Source: Segatella cerevisiae
GTDB lineage: Bacteria; Bacteroidota; Bacteroidia; Bacteroidales; Bacteroidaceae
Reading direction: 5' to 3'
NCBI RefSeq assembly: GCF_024054555.1
Contig: NZ_JAMXLY010000001.1
Coordinates: forward strand, 1-64,000
DNA length: 64,000 nucleotides
The notes under the pieces are model-generated. The model was not told where the DNA came from, ran no database searches, and saw nothing but the letters and a program-made list of their open reading frames with translations. The translations under genes were made by a program, and so were the position numbers. Each line of letters opens with the position of its first letter. Positions within the stretch are counted from its first letter, which is position 1. Of the stretch, positions 37,855 through 46,882 are shown one piece after another.

Positions 37855-40350
37855 ATGAAACGCATTCAACTAATTCTCCTCGCAGTCTTGTTTTCCATGA
37901 CTGCCATGGCACAAAAGACCATCGTAACCGGTGTTCTCAAAGATTCTCTCCTCAATCAAACTGAACCTTATGCCACCGTCAGGGTTTATAAAGGAAATCA
38001 ACTGACCAAACCTGTTGCGATGTCTGTAACGGGTGACAACGGGGAAATCAAACAGGCTGTTTCCGGTAAGGGAACCTACGTCATCACCTTTAATTCTGTC
38101 GGCAAGAAAGAAATCCGCAAAGAGTTTACCATCAACGGAGAACCTAGCATCAACCTGGGGACGGTTTACACGATGGACGATTCCAAAGCTCTCAAGGGCG
38201 TAGAGATCGTTGCACAAAAACCGCTCGTCAAAATGGAAACCGATAAAATGACTTATAATGTGCAGGAAGATGTCGATTCCAAATCACAGACGGTCCTCGA
38301 TATGCTTAGGAAAGTACCTATGGTCACCGTCGACGGACAAGATAACATATCAGTCAACGGCAATTCGAATTACAAGATCTATGTAGACGGCAAGCCGAAT
38401 CCTATGTTCAATTCCAATGCCTCCCAGATTTTCAAGGCAATGCCTGCATCGATGGTCCAGAACATTGAAGTGATCACCAATCCGGGAGCGAAATATGACG
38501 CCGAGGGTACCTCCTGCATTCTGAATATTGTCCTCAACCACAATGGGGCGAACGGAGGAGCTGATGCCAACATGGACGGATATAATGGAAGCATCGGGGC
38601 TACTGCCAGCACTAGGGGCGTCCGCGGATCCGCGTCTATCAGCGGTCAACAGGGAAAATTCAGTTATAACGCCATGGGAATGTACAACTACGGGAAGCAG
38701 AAGGGTACCGAAGTGGAGTTTGACCGTTCTCAGTCTGATGGCACCAATATGCGCTACTACCAGAAAGGGATGAACAGAACACCTTTTGCAATGGGAAATA
38801 TCGGTCTGGGACTGCAACTGGATTCCATGAGCAGTATGCACGCTTCCCTGAACCTGATGAAATTCCATCTCCATAACGAGGGGCATCCGACGACGACCAT
38901 CACCGGCGGCGCTTACGGTAAAGGCTTCTCTTACAGTAATCAGAATCTGATGACGATGGATAATTTCTCACTGGATGCCAGTGCTGACTATACCCGTTTC
39001 CTCAACCATGATCGGACCAGCAGCATTGCCCTCACATACCAGTTCTCCACCCAACCCCAACGTCAGAAGAACTACAGTTATTACGACAAGAATTATTCCG
39101 ACATTACTGCCTTCGACATCAGTGACCGTCTCACGGATAACCACCCTCACAGCAGGGAACATACCGTACAACTGGATTATGTCACGCCACTGGGAAAAGG
39201 CCAGACTCTGAGTGTGGGCAGCAAATATATCTATCACATCAACCGCTCCAATTCTAAATTCTATGACATCCTCAACGGGGTGGAAACGTACAATGCCGAC
39301 AACAGTATGATCTATCAGGATAAGCAATCCATTGGCGCTGCTTATGCCGAATACAGTGGCACCTTCGGGAAATTCAGCACCCGCGACGGCTTGCGCTATG
39401 AACATACTTGGGAAAGCATCAGTTATGAACTGGGCAAAGGATCTGACTATAAGAAAAACTATGGCAATCTGGTGCCCTCTGCAAGTTTGACTTACAATAT
39501 CAATCCGCTGGTCAACTTCGGACTCAACTATTCCCTGCATATTCTCCGCCCGGGCATCACTTATCTGAACCCGTATGTCGACAAGTCGAATCCTACTGCA
39601 CTCACTTATGGCAACCCGAACCTGGAAGTTGAGAAATCACACAACATCGGATTTGTATTCAACGTCTATACCCCGATGTTCCTGTTCAATCTGACTGCAA
39701 GCCAAAGCATCTGCAACAATCAGATTGGGGAATATACTTTCATTGATGATAAGGATTTGCTCAATACGACCTACAGCAATGACATCCGCAACCGCTGGAC
39801 CAATATCAACAGTTTCATGCGCATGATGTTCGGAAAGAATACGACAATCATGTTCAGTGGCGGTATGAGCTATGGGGATATCCGTTCAAAAAAACTGGAT
39901 CAGAAGAACAACGGTTGGCAATTCAATGGTTATCTGGGACTGGAACAAACTTTACCTTGGGCTCTGCAATGGAGTACAGGTATATTCGGACAGAGCCGGC
40001 AATATAATCTTCAGGGATACAATGGCGGAATCAGTTTCTTCACAACTGCTTTCACCAAGAAATTTTTTGATGACAAACTGAATATCAGTTTGCGCTATAA
40101 CGTGCCTTTCACCGGCAAATTCAAGATCAACCAGTATACGCACTCAAATGCATACGAACAGAAGATGAAGATTACCGTTCCTATTCAGGACATCAGTCTG
40201 ACCATCACCTGGAACTTCGGAAATACGAAGAAACAGTTCCAGCAGCATCAGAGCCGCGTCAACAACGAGTTTAAGGAACAGCAATCCGTAGGCCAGCAAT
40301 TGGGAACCGGGACAACAGGAACAACAACAGGAACAGGGACCGGAATGTAA
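37855..40350 (+). CDS. outer-membrane beta-barrel protein (TonB-receptor-like, OMP_b-brl_3)
   Basis: An 831-residue outer-membrane protein. The signal peptide is MKRIQLILLAVLFSMTAMAQ. A carboxypeptidase-regulatory-like beta domain (about 20-110) comes next, then a plug-like domain (TVLDMLRKVPMVTVDGQDNI; YKIYVDGKPNPMF; IEVITNPGAKYDAEG), then a large beta-barrel rich in aromatic strand ends (about 240-800). The tail ends in a low-complexity run of Thr and Gly (GTGTTGTTTGTGTGM). Such proteins resemble TonB-dependent receptors but often lack a paired SusD, as here; the cargo is unknown. The start is set by the -7 element at 37826-37833 and the signal peptide. Confidence 0.85.
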   Translation: MKRIQLILLAVLFSMTAMAQKTIVTGVLKDSLLNQTEPYATVRVYKGNQLTKPVAMSVTGDNGEIKQAVSGKGTYVITFNSVGKKEIRKEFTINGEPSINLGTVYTMDDSKALKGVEIVAQKPLVKMETDKMTYNVQEDVDSKSQTVLDMLRKVPMVTVDGQDNISVNGNSNYKIYVDGKPNPMFNSNASQIFKAMPASMVQNIEVITNPGAKYDAEGTSCILNIVLNHNGANGGADANMDGYNGSIGATASTRGVRGSASISGQQGKFSYNAMGMYNYGKQKGTEVEFDRSQSDGTNMRYYQKGMNRTPFAMGNIGLGLQLDSMSSMHASLNLMKFHLHNEGHPTTTITGGAYGKGFSYSNQNLMTMDNFSLDASADYTRFLNHDRTSSIALTYQFSTQPQRQKNYSYYDKNYSDITAFDISDRLTDNHPHSREHTVQLDYVTPLGKGQTLSVGSKYIYHINRSNSKFYDILNGVETYNADNSMIYQDKQSIGAAYAEYSGTFGKFSTRDGLRYEHTWESISYELGKGSDYKKNYGNLVPSASLTYNINPLVNFGLNYSLHILRPGITYLNPYVDKSNPTALTYGNPNLEVEKSHNIGFVFNVYTPMFLFNLTASQSICNNQIGEYTFIDDKDLLNTTYSNDIRNRWTNINSFMRMMFGKNTTIMFSGGMSYGDIRSKKLDQKNNGWQFNGYLGLEQTLPWALQWSTGIFGQSRQYNLQGYNGGISFFTTAFTKKFFDDKLNISLRYNVPFTGKFKINQYTHSNAYEQKMKITVPIQDISLTITWNFGNTKKQFQQHQSRVNNEFKEQQSVGQQLGTGTTGTTTGTGTGM

Positions 40351-40466
40351 TATCGAAGGCTTCGGATCATCCGACTTAATGGCAGTCAGATGAGAGAGCG
40401 GTTGCCTTCTGCGGAAAACACAATGTCTCCACTCTGTTCACCCCTCTATCAATGACCTACTCAAAC

Positions 40467-40620
40467 AATGTTCCCATACCGTTCAGAAATAACTCGAACG
40501 ATATGGGAACATTCTTTCATATCCTTTGGGAGCCTCATCTCCAAGACTTGGGAACGCCCTTCATAAGTCGATGGGAATCATGTTCCCAAGTCTTGGGAAC
40601 ATACTTTCCAAGCCCAGAGA
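40467..40620. repeat. palindromic repeat array (array 2)
   Basis: Units of about 22 bp alternate with their complements. AATGTTCCCATACCGTTC (40467-40484) pairs with 40496-40513 over 17 of 18 positions. GTTCCCAAG-T-CTTGGGAAC (40582-40600) is a perfect palindrome. Further TTGGGAACGCCC- and ATGGGAATCATG-like units lie between. The units resemble array 1 at 2311-2470 in length, palindromic design and GTTCCCA core. The first hairpin can also serve as a terminator for the barrel gene. Confidence 0.75.
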
Positions 40621-40863
40621 ACGAGCTCCACAGACTGAAGGAGAGTTCTATAGATTTCATAAAAGAAACTTTTCAAACTATTAAAGGCTGCAACTTAAGA
40701 CCATGATGGCTACTATTGTATTCCACAAGACTTTTCCCCAATATACTGATAACATTGATGACGTCCCCATCTTTTTCTAAAAGGAGCACACTCAAAAGAA
40801 ACATGCTATCGGTTAAAGGGAAAAACACTAAGACTTACAATAGTAATACTTGAAAGAAGAATG
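40621..40863. other. gene-free stretch between barrel gene and Flx-Hdr operon
   Basis: Convergent intergenic DNA, AT-rich. I see no gene, RNA or further repeat unit in it. Confidence 0.5.
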
Positions 40864-40864
40864 A

Positions 40865-40885
40865 AGCCTCCTAAAATTCAGGAGG
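40865..40885 (-). terminator. terminator overlapping the flxA stop codon
   Basis: On the minus strand GCCTCC-TGAATTTTA-GGAGGC spans the stop and is followed by TTCATTCTTCTTTC. Confidence 0.65.
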
Positions 40886-41707
40886 CAACTCATTCAATTG
40901 CTTTTTGGTAAAGACAGGACCATCCTTGCAGACATAATATTTTCCGACATTGCAACGGCCGCATTTTCCAACACCGCATTTCATTCTGTTTTCCAGAGTT
41001 GTGTAGATACAGTCATCGGCAAATCCCAATTTTTCCAGAACAGGAAACGAGAACTTGATCATTACGGGAGGGCCGCATACCACAGCGACAGAACCGGCAC
41101 TTGAAGGAGCCGTCTTTTCGAGCACAGACGGCACGAACCCTACCTCACCTTTCCATGAAGGTGTCTCCCCTCCGGGGTCTACAGTTGTGACAAGATGAAC
41201 GTCAGACCTTTTGGCCCACTCTTCCAATTCCCGCTTGTAGACCAGGTCCTTTTCAGACTTAGCGCCGTAGACAATGGTAATGTCTCCGAACTCACTCCTA
41301 CGGTCAAGAATATTCCAGATGACACATCTCATCGGAGGCAAAGCAATACCACCGGCAACAAACACAATGTTCTTTCCTTTCCATTCATCTATCGGGAAGA
41401 AATTGCCAAGAGGACCACGAAAACCCATCGTTGCCCCCTCTTCCAGACGTTCCAGTCCTGAGGTGACACGTCCGGCTTTCCGGAAAGTACATTCTACATA
41501 ATCTTTTCTGGTAGGAGAAGAGGCGATACAGAATGTGCACTCCCCTTCACCGAAAGCAGAATATTCGGCAAATTGTCCTGCCTTGAACGTAAAAGCCTCG
41601 CCCTCTTCCTTGTTCTTGAATTTCAAGCGGAAGGTCTTGACACCCGGGGCCTCTTTGATGACCCGGTCAATGACCATGACGTATGGCAAGTATATATTAT
41701 CTTTCAT
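40871..41707 (-). CDS. flxA: FlxA-like FAD/NAD(P)-binding reductase subunit
   Basis: A 278-residue ferredoxin-reductase-type subunit, probably where NADH delivers electrons to the complex. An N-terminal FAD-binding beta-barrel (FRLKFKNKEEG; AGQFAEYSAFGEGECTFCIA; GFRGPLGNFFP) is followed by an NAD(P)-binding domain (IVFVAGGIALPPMRCVIW; CGPPVMIKF). The C-terminus binds an iron-sulfur cluster (CGVGKCGRCNVGKYYVCKDG), as in dihydroorotate dehydrogenase electron-transfer subunits and sulfite reductase subunit B. It overlaps flxB by 11 bases and is the last gene of the operon. The flx name is by context and motif; AsrB/HydG-like names are alternatives. Confidence 0.8.
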   Translation of the reverse strand: MKDNIYLPYVMVIDRVIKEAPGVKTFRLKFKNKEEGEAFTFKAGQFAEYSAFGEGECTFCIASSPTRKDYVECTFRKAGRVTSGLERLEEGATMGFRGPLGNFFPIDEWKGKNIVFVAGGIALPPMRCVIWNILDRRSEFGDITIVYGAKSEKDLVYKRELEEWAKRSDVHLVTTVDPGGETPSWKGEVGFVPSVLEKTAPSSAGSVAVVCGPPVMIKFSFPVLEKLGFADDCIYTTLENRMKCGVGKCGRCNVGKYYVCKDGPVFTKKQLNELPPEF

Positions 41708-42722
41708 AATTGATATTGGCTATTGAATACAGATGTTCAGCAAGGTTCATATCCACGGGACAGGCTCTGGAACAGCGCCCGCAACCTGTGCAGCCGAAGA
41801 CATTCAGACGATCCGGCATATAAGAAAACTTATGCAGAAGACGCTGCCGCCAACGTGTGCTTTGTGTCGGGCGGGGATTATAACCTGAGGTATGCCGGGT
41901 GAAAAGGGAAAAACCGCAGGAATCCCAACAACGGACCCGCTTTCCCTCTCGCCCACTCTTGGCATCCTGAATGTCAAAACAAGCACAAGTCGGGCAGACG
42001 AAGGCACAGGCACCGCAACCGATACAACGGGCTGACTGTTGTTTCCATACCTCACTTTCAAAGGCATGCTGAAGGTGCTCGTGGATCTGTTCCCTGGTAA
42101 ACCGCGCAGGGACTTCTGCCAAAGCAGAAGATTTATCCACATCAGTAGTTGCAGGTGTGAACAAGTCCGGGCACAGTGCAATCAGTTTTTCACCTTTCTC
42201 CGTCATGACCTCAGCCAATGCCTTGTTTTTGTCAAGTACAGTAACGAGGATATCCGTCCCTTCAGTATTTCCGGGGCCTCCCCCGACAGATGTACAGAAA
42301 CAGTACTCATCTGCCTTCTGACAAGAGAAGGAGACGATGGTCAGGTTTGCACGCCGGCAATTATAGATCTTATCCTTGAAATCCCAATTGAAAATGGCAT
42401 CCAAAGATTTGAGTCCGACCGCATCACAAGGTCGGGCTCGCCACAAGACAGTTTGAAGATAGTCATCAGTCGGAACTTCCGACAGGATTGTATCCCGCCC
42501 CGCTTTCTTGAATCGGAAGAGCGTTTCAGTGCGAGGGAACACAGACTCTTTTGCAGATTCCGAACTGGTCACAGAATCATAGTCAGTTTCACGGGGCGAA
42601 GAGATGGGTCGAAAATAGACCTTCTCTCCGTCTTTCACAGGAGCCAGGACACGATCAGCCACCCTGATGATCTCTTTCAACCAGTCACTGAGTTTTGTGT
42701 TATCGAAAATATATCTTTTCAT
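41697..42722 (-). CDS. flxB: FlxB-like 4Fe-4S dicluster protein
   Basis: A 341-residue iron-sulfur protein resembling the beta subunit of sulfhydrogenases and anaerobic sulfite reductase subunit A. The N-terminal part contains RPCDAVGLKSLD and a cysteine cluster (CQKADEYCFCTSVGGG). The C-terminal half has two ferredoxin motifs, CIGCGACAFVCPTCACFDI and CTGCGRCSRACPVDMN. It would carry electrons between the flavin subunit FlxA and the Hdr module. flxA overlaps its end by 11 bases and flxC ends five bases before its start, so translation is tightly linked. Confidence 0.8.
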   Translation of the reverse strand: MKRYIFDNTKLSDWLKEIIRVADRVLAPVKDGEKVYFRPISSPRETDYDSVTSSESAKESVFPRTETLFRFKKAGRDTILSEVPTDDYLQTVLWRARPCDAVGLKSLDAIFNWDFKDKIYNCRRANLTIVSFSCQKADEYCFCTSVGGGPGNTEGTDILVTVLDKNKALAEVMTEKGEKLIALCPDLFTPATTDVDKSSALAEVPARFTREQIHEHLQHAFESEVWKQQSARCIGCGACAFVCPTCACFDIQDAKSGREGKRVRCWDSCGFSLFTRHTSGYNPRPTQSTRWRQRLLHKFSYMPDRLNVFGCTGCGRCSRACPVDMNLAEHLYSIANINYER

Positions 42723-42727
42723 ATCTG

Positions 42728-43513
42728 TTACTTGAAAAAGTTTTCCTTATCAGCAGGACTGAAAGTGGACAACACATTTCCGGATGCCGTCTGTCCAAAA
42801 TCCGATGCCACCTCCGATGACAGTTCTTTGGTCAGCAGATTGATCGGCAGGTCCAGCGGACAAGCCTCATAGCATGCACCGCAACCTATACACCGACCTG
42901 CCATGTGCATAACCCGGTTGATCTGCCATTCCATATTGCTCAACGGAGCAGCCCATGGATCTATCCATTGCGGGCAGTTGACCTCTACAATGCAGCGCTC
43001 GCAATAGCACAGAGGGCAAGCAGCCCTGCAGGCATAGCAACGGATGCATTTGGACAATTCGCTTTCCCAGAATTTCCAGCGCTCTTCACGAGGCATTGCC
43101 TCGATCTCATGCAACCGCTGTTCTACTTTCGGATTGGGCGCATCGGGATGGGTATCGGCATAAGCCTGTACTGCCGCTTTATCCGCCATGACCTCAACGC
43201 CAGAAGCGTCTTTCCCCACGATGAAGAGAAACTCGCCTTCACGGATCTGATTCTCGCTCAGCAACTGGAGTGCACTTCTCAGAACCTTCGGGGTTGCGAC
43301 AACACCCACAGGACCATCCCCCAACACCTCTTTCCGAGTCAGGTAAACGGCAATATTATTTTTACAACGGTCGTCCAGTATCAGTTGGGAAACATCGTCA
43401 ACGGAAGTGCAGAAGAAAGGTCTGGGACGTCTCGTTCCTTCCTGGTATCCGATGATCAATTTCAGTTTCCTTTCTTCAAAGAGAGAACGTGCAGTTTCTT
43501 TCAGATTACTCAT
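42728..43513 (-). CDS. flxC: FlxC-like ferredoxin subunit
   Basis: A 261-residue protein with an N-terminal domain of unclear fold and two C-terminal 4Fe-4S clusters: CIRCYACRAACPLCYCERC and CIGCGACYEACPLDLPIN. The sequence WKFWESELSKCIRCYAC is typical of formate-dehydrogenase-beta-like and Flx proteins. I chose the ATG at 43513, since it overlaps the flxD stop by eight bases (ATGAGTAA); a frame start seven codons earlier lies inside flxD. Confidence 0.78.
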   Translation of the reverse strand: MSNLKETARSLFEERKLKLIIGYQEGTRRPRPFFCTSVDDVSQLILDDRCKNNIAVYLTRKEVLGDGPVGVVATPKVLRSALQLLSENQIREGEFLFIVGKDASGVEVMADKAAVQAYADTHPDAPNPKVEQRLHEIEAMPREERWKFWESELSKCIRCYACRAACPLCYCERCIVEVNCPQWIDPWAAPLSNMEWQINRVMHMAGRCIGCGACYEACPLDLPINLLTKELSSEVASDFGQTASGNVLSTFSPADKENFFK

Positions 43514-43976
43514 AGTGTACAGCCTCCTCTGCATAGTCTTTTGCCTGACGGTATTCAGTGTAAGGTCCCAATTCTCTGATCTTATCTACAGTTTTATTGA
43601 CCACGTCCGCCCATTTGGCACCCTCTGCAGCAGACACCCACGAGAAGGTGATACGCCGGACGTCGATTCCCATGAAATCGAGCAGATTCCTGAAGACGAT
43701 CCAACGGCGGCGGGCATGAAAGTTGCCGCTCGTATAGTGGCAATCACTGGGGTGACAACCCGAAACGATGATGCCGTCAGCACCCCCGCTGAAAGCCTTG
43801 AGCAGAAGCATAAAGTCAATTCTGCCCGTACAGGGAAAGCGTACGATCCGCACGTTGGAAGCATATTTGGTCCGACTGGTCCCTGCAAGGTCGGCACCGG
43901 CATACGTACACCAGTTGCAGACAAAGGCTACAATGCGAGGTTCAAAATGATTATCTTTATTTTCCATATCCTTCAT
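43506..43976 (-). CDS. flxD: FlxD/MvhD-type hydrogenase iron-sulfur subunit
   Basis: A 156-residue protein of the MvhD/FlpD family, which carries a [2Fe-2S] cluster and docks electron donors onto HdrA. Diagnostic features are FVCNWCTYAGADLAGTSR at the N-terminus, RFPCTGRID, and SGCHPSDCHYTSGN. In methanogens MvhD links hydrogenase to heterodisulfide reductase; here it would link FlxABC to HdrABC. Starts at 43976 or at the ATG three codons later. It lies 35 bases after hdrA and overlaps flxC. Confidence 0.87.
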   Translation of the reverse strand: MKDMENKDNHFEPRIVAFVCNWCTYAGADLAGTSRTKYASNVRIVRFPCTGRIDFMLLLKAFSGGADGIIVSGCHPSDCHYTSGNFHARRRWIVFRNLLDFMGIDVRRITFSWVSAAEGAKWADVVNKTVDKIRELGPYTEYRQAKDYAEEAVHYE

Positions 43977-44011
43977 TCTTCATAAAAGTGATCAATGCGT
44001 CCATCCTACTG

Positions 44012-46015
44012 TCAATCATTCAACAGAGCCATGACCTCTGAATACATTTCTTCATTGGTATATCCCTGCAGGTCGATGGATTTGGACCTGCAGAAAGATA
44101 CGCAGGTACCACACCCCTGGCATAAACCGGGATTGACTTTTGCAACGGTCTTAATGACCTTCCCTGACCGCCTGTCCTTGATGTCTTCTCTTTCGATCGC
44201 CTGATACGGACAAGCCGTCTGACAGAGGAAGCATCCCACGCAGGTACTGAACAAGGGCGGCGCACAGCGATTGACGACAGCCACGACAGGTTCCCGGACC
44301 AGTTCATCTTTCGACAGTAGGGCTACAACTTTAGCAGCTGCACCTGATGCTGTCGCCACGGTCTCGGGAATATCCTTGGGAGCCTGACAGGCCCCGGCGA
44401 GGAAGATCCCGGCAGTATTCGTCTCGACAGGCCGAAGTTTGGGATGAGCTTCCGAAAAGAAATGGTAGGGATCATAGGAGATATGCATTTTCTGTGCGAG
44501 TTCTTCCGCTCCTTTTCCGGCTACTCCGGCCGTTGCCAACACGACCATATCTGCCTCGATCTCCACAGGCCGTGCAGAGAGGAGTGTATCCGAACCTTTG
44601 ACGATGAGTTTTCCGTTTTTCTCATAGATCCTCGCCACCCTACCACGGATGTAATTGACATGATCTTCTTCGATAGCACGACGTACAAATTCTTCATAGT
44701 TTTTGCCGGCTGCACGTATGTCCATATAGAAAACAGAAGCTTTGCCTTCCGGCACCTTCTGTTTGTACAGCATTGCATGCTTTGCCGTATACATACAGCA
44801 GATCTTGGAGCAGTATGGGATGCCTTTTGCCGGATCTCGGGAGCCGCAACAGGCGATAAAAACGATATTCTGTGGAACTTTCCCATCTGAAGGGCGGCGT
44901 ATTTCGCCTAATGTAGGACCGGAAGCAGATGCAAGACGCTCAAACTGTAGACCGTTGATGACGTCTTTATATTTTCCATAACCATATTCAGGAAAGAAAT
45001 CAGTCTTCAATACATCAAAACCTGTCGTCACTACGATGGCACCGATATTTACAGTCACGAATTCATCAGGTTTGTCGTATTCAATAGCGCCTACAGGACA
45101 TACCCGCGAGCAATTCTTGCAAACACCTTTCTGATAATACAGGCAGTGCGCCCGGTCAATGACGGGTTTGTTGGGTACAGCCTGAGGAAAAGGAATATAG
45201 ATGGCAGTCCGATTACCGAGTTTCTCATTAAACTCACTCGGAATTTTCTTACTGGGGCATTTGGTCGTGCAAAAGCCACACCCCGTACATTTGGTGTAAT
45301 CGACACTCTTTGCCTTCAGTCTGATCACGGCAGTGAAATTGCCTATTGACCCTTCAAGTTTTTCGAGTTCGGCATAAGTATAAAGGGTGATATTCGGATT
45401 CTGTGCCACTTCCACCATACGAGGCGTGAGAATACATTGAGAACAGTCCAATGTAGGGAAAGTCTCAGACAACTGTGACATATGCCCGCCGATTGACGGA
45501 CTTTTCTCTACGAGTATGACCTTTTGCCCGCAATTGGCAATATCAAGGGCAGCCTGAATACCGGCTATACCCCCGCCGATGACCAATGCCTTTTTCGTGA
45601 CCGGGACTTTGATGGGAGCGAGAGGATTGTTTCTCTTGACTTTCTCCACCAGTCCCGTAACCAGTTCGATCGCTTTTCTTGTCGTCGCCTCTCCTTTCTC
45701 ATGTACCCATGAGCAGTGCTCCCTCAGATTGGCTATCTCACACAGATAAGGGTTCAGGCCCGCTTCACTGCAGGCCCGCCGGAAAGTGAGTTCGTGCATT
45801 CTTGGCGAGCAGGAGCCTACCACGACACCATCCAGATGATGTTCCCTGATGGCGTTCTTGATCAGGTTCTGTCCCGGCTCCGAACACATATATTTATAGT
45901 CTGTAGCGAATTCTACACCTTCTATCTTCCCGGCCTCTTCCGCAACTCTCGAGCAGTCGACAGTCGCTCCGATATTCTCGCCACAATGACAGATGAAAAC
46001 TCCGATTCTTGACAT
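44012..46015 (-). CDS. hdrA: HdrA-like FAD iron-sulfur subunit
   Basis: A 667-residue core subunit of a heterodisulfide-reductase-like complex, the probable electron-bifurcating flavin site. It opens with IGVFICHCGENIG, followed by a region with CSEPGQN and GSCSPRMHELTFR. The FAD-binding GGGIAG is at residues 147-152 and CSQCILTPRMVE follows. An inserted ferredoxin domain has CTGCGFCTTKCPSKKIP and CKNCSRVCPVGAIE. The C-terminus has two more clusters, CVGCFLCQTACPYQAI and CQGCGTCVSFCRSKSIDL. No selenocysteine or fused partner is seen. hdrB ends 11 bases before its start. Confidence 0.9.
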   Translation of the reverse strand: MSRIGVFICHCGENIGATVDCSRVAEEAGKIEGVEFATDYKYMCSEPGQNLIKNAIREHHLDGVVVGSCSPRMHELTFRRACSEAGLNPYLCEIANLREHCSWVHEKGEATTRKAIELVTGLVEKVKRNNPLAPIKVPVTKKALVIGGGIAGIQAALDIANCGQKVILVEKSPSIGGHMSQLSETFPTLDCSQCILTPRMVEVAQNPNITLYTYAELEKLEGSIGNFTAVIRLKAKSVDYTKCTGCGFCTTKCPSKKIPSEFNEKLGNRTAIYIPFPQAVPNKPVIDRAHCLYYQKGVCKNCSRVCPVGAIEYDKPDEFVTVNIGAIVVTTGFDVLKTDFFPEYGYGKYKDVINGLQFERLASASGPTLGEIRRPSDGKVPQNIVFIACCGSRDPAKGIPYCSKICCMYTAKHAMLYKQKVPEGKASVFYMDIRAAGKNYEEFVRRAIEEDHVNYIRGRVARIYEKNGKLIVKGSDTLLSARPVEIEADMVVLATAGVAGKGAEELAQKMHISYDPYHFFSEAHPKLRPVETNTAGIFLAGACQAPKDIPETVATASGAAAKVVALLSKDELVREPVVAVVNRCAPPLFSTCVGCFLCQTACPYQAIEREDIKDRRSGKVIKTVAKVNPGLCQGCGTCVSFCRSKSIDLQGYTNEEMYSEVMALLND

Positions 46016-46026
46016 AACTTTCTGAT

Positions 46027-46875
46027 TTAATAAAGTGCAGTTGTTTTTACGAAGTGGCGTTTCAGTCCCAGTTCTTCAGGCGATAGTCCCACAGCCAGTC
46101 CGATAGCCTGAGTGATATAAATGACGGGGACCGTTGACTTCTCTTTGAGGTATTCGTCAATCTGAGGGCGACGCATATCTAGATTGGAATGGCACATCGG
46201 GCAAGCCACAATAATGGCTTTTGCCCCTCTGTCCTCAGCATCCTTTACAATATTTCCCGAAAGTTTCGCGACCAAGTCCGTACGTGAAACAGACAAACCG
46301 GCACCGCAACATTCTGTCTTATAGCCCCAATCTATGGCGTCAGCACCGATCATGCGCATCAGTTCATCCATACTCTGGGGATCTTCTGTTCTGTCAAACT
46401 GGAGGATCTGATGAGGACGGACGAGAAGACAGCCATAATAACAAGCCACGGCATATTTGAAAGGACGGACAATTTTATCCTTGATTTTATCCTTGAGATG
46501 AGAGTCAAGAAACTGGATGACATTCAATATTTTCACCTTCCCCTGATAAGGCATTCCGATAGCCTTACAGATGGTTTTCCGCAAATCGTCGTCTTGGGAC
46601 AGTTTATACTGTGTTACCGACAAACGGTTGTAGCAGGAGGCACAAGGGACCACGATCTCCTGGAATCCCTGCTGTTCGGCAAGTGCGAGAACACGTGCAG
46701 GGAGAGCTAAGGCCAAATTCCGATCCATAGAATGAGCGGCAGTGGCACCACAGCAGTTCCAGTCCTCAATCTCTTTGATGTCTGTATCCAAAGCCCGGGC
46801 CAAAGCCAGCACGGACTCATTATATTCCCGTGACGTTCCTTTCAAGGAACACCCCGGATAAAACCCTATGTCCAT
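46027..46875 (-). CDS. hdrB: HdrB-like subunit with two CCG domains
   Basis: A 282-residue protein, the presumed site of disulfide reduction. Two cysteine-rich CCG domains, which in methanogens bind unusual noncubane 4Fe-4S clusters, are complete: YPGCSLKG...NCCGATAA...PCASCYNRL, and CYYGCLLVRP...ECCGAGLS...ACPMCHSNLD. I chose ATG 46875, where the family begins MDIGFYPGCSLKG; the long upstream frame overlaps hdrC. It begins seven bases after the hdrC stop. The physiological disulfide is unknown: coenzyme M and B are not expected in this phylum. Confidence 0.9.
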   Translation of the reverse strand: MDIGFYPGCSLKGTSREYNESVLALARALDTDIKEIEDWNCCGATAAHSMDRNLALALPARVLALAEQQGFQEIVVPCASCYNRLSVTQYKLSQDDDLRKTICKAIGMPYQGKVKILNVIQFLDSHLKDKIKDKIVRPFKYAVACYYGCLLVRPHQILQFDRTEDPQSMDELMRMIGADAIDWGYKTECCGAGLSVSRTDLVAKLSGNIVKDAEDRGAKAIIVACPMCHSNLDMRRPQIDEYLKEKSTVPVIYITQAIGLAVGLSPEELGLKRHFVKTTALY

Positions 46876-46882
46876 AACAGAA

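Noticed and set aside
40452..40706. Plus-strand frame of 84 codons across palindrome array 2
   Set aside because: Its repetitive LGT-type sequence simply reads the palindromes; no promoter or ribosome site, and the DNA structure explains the pattern.
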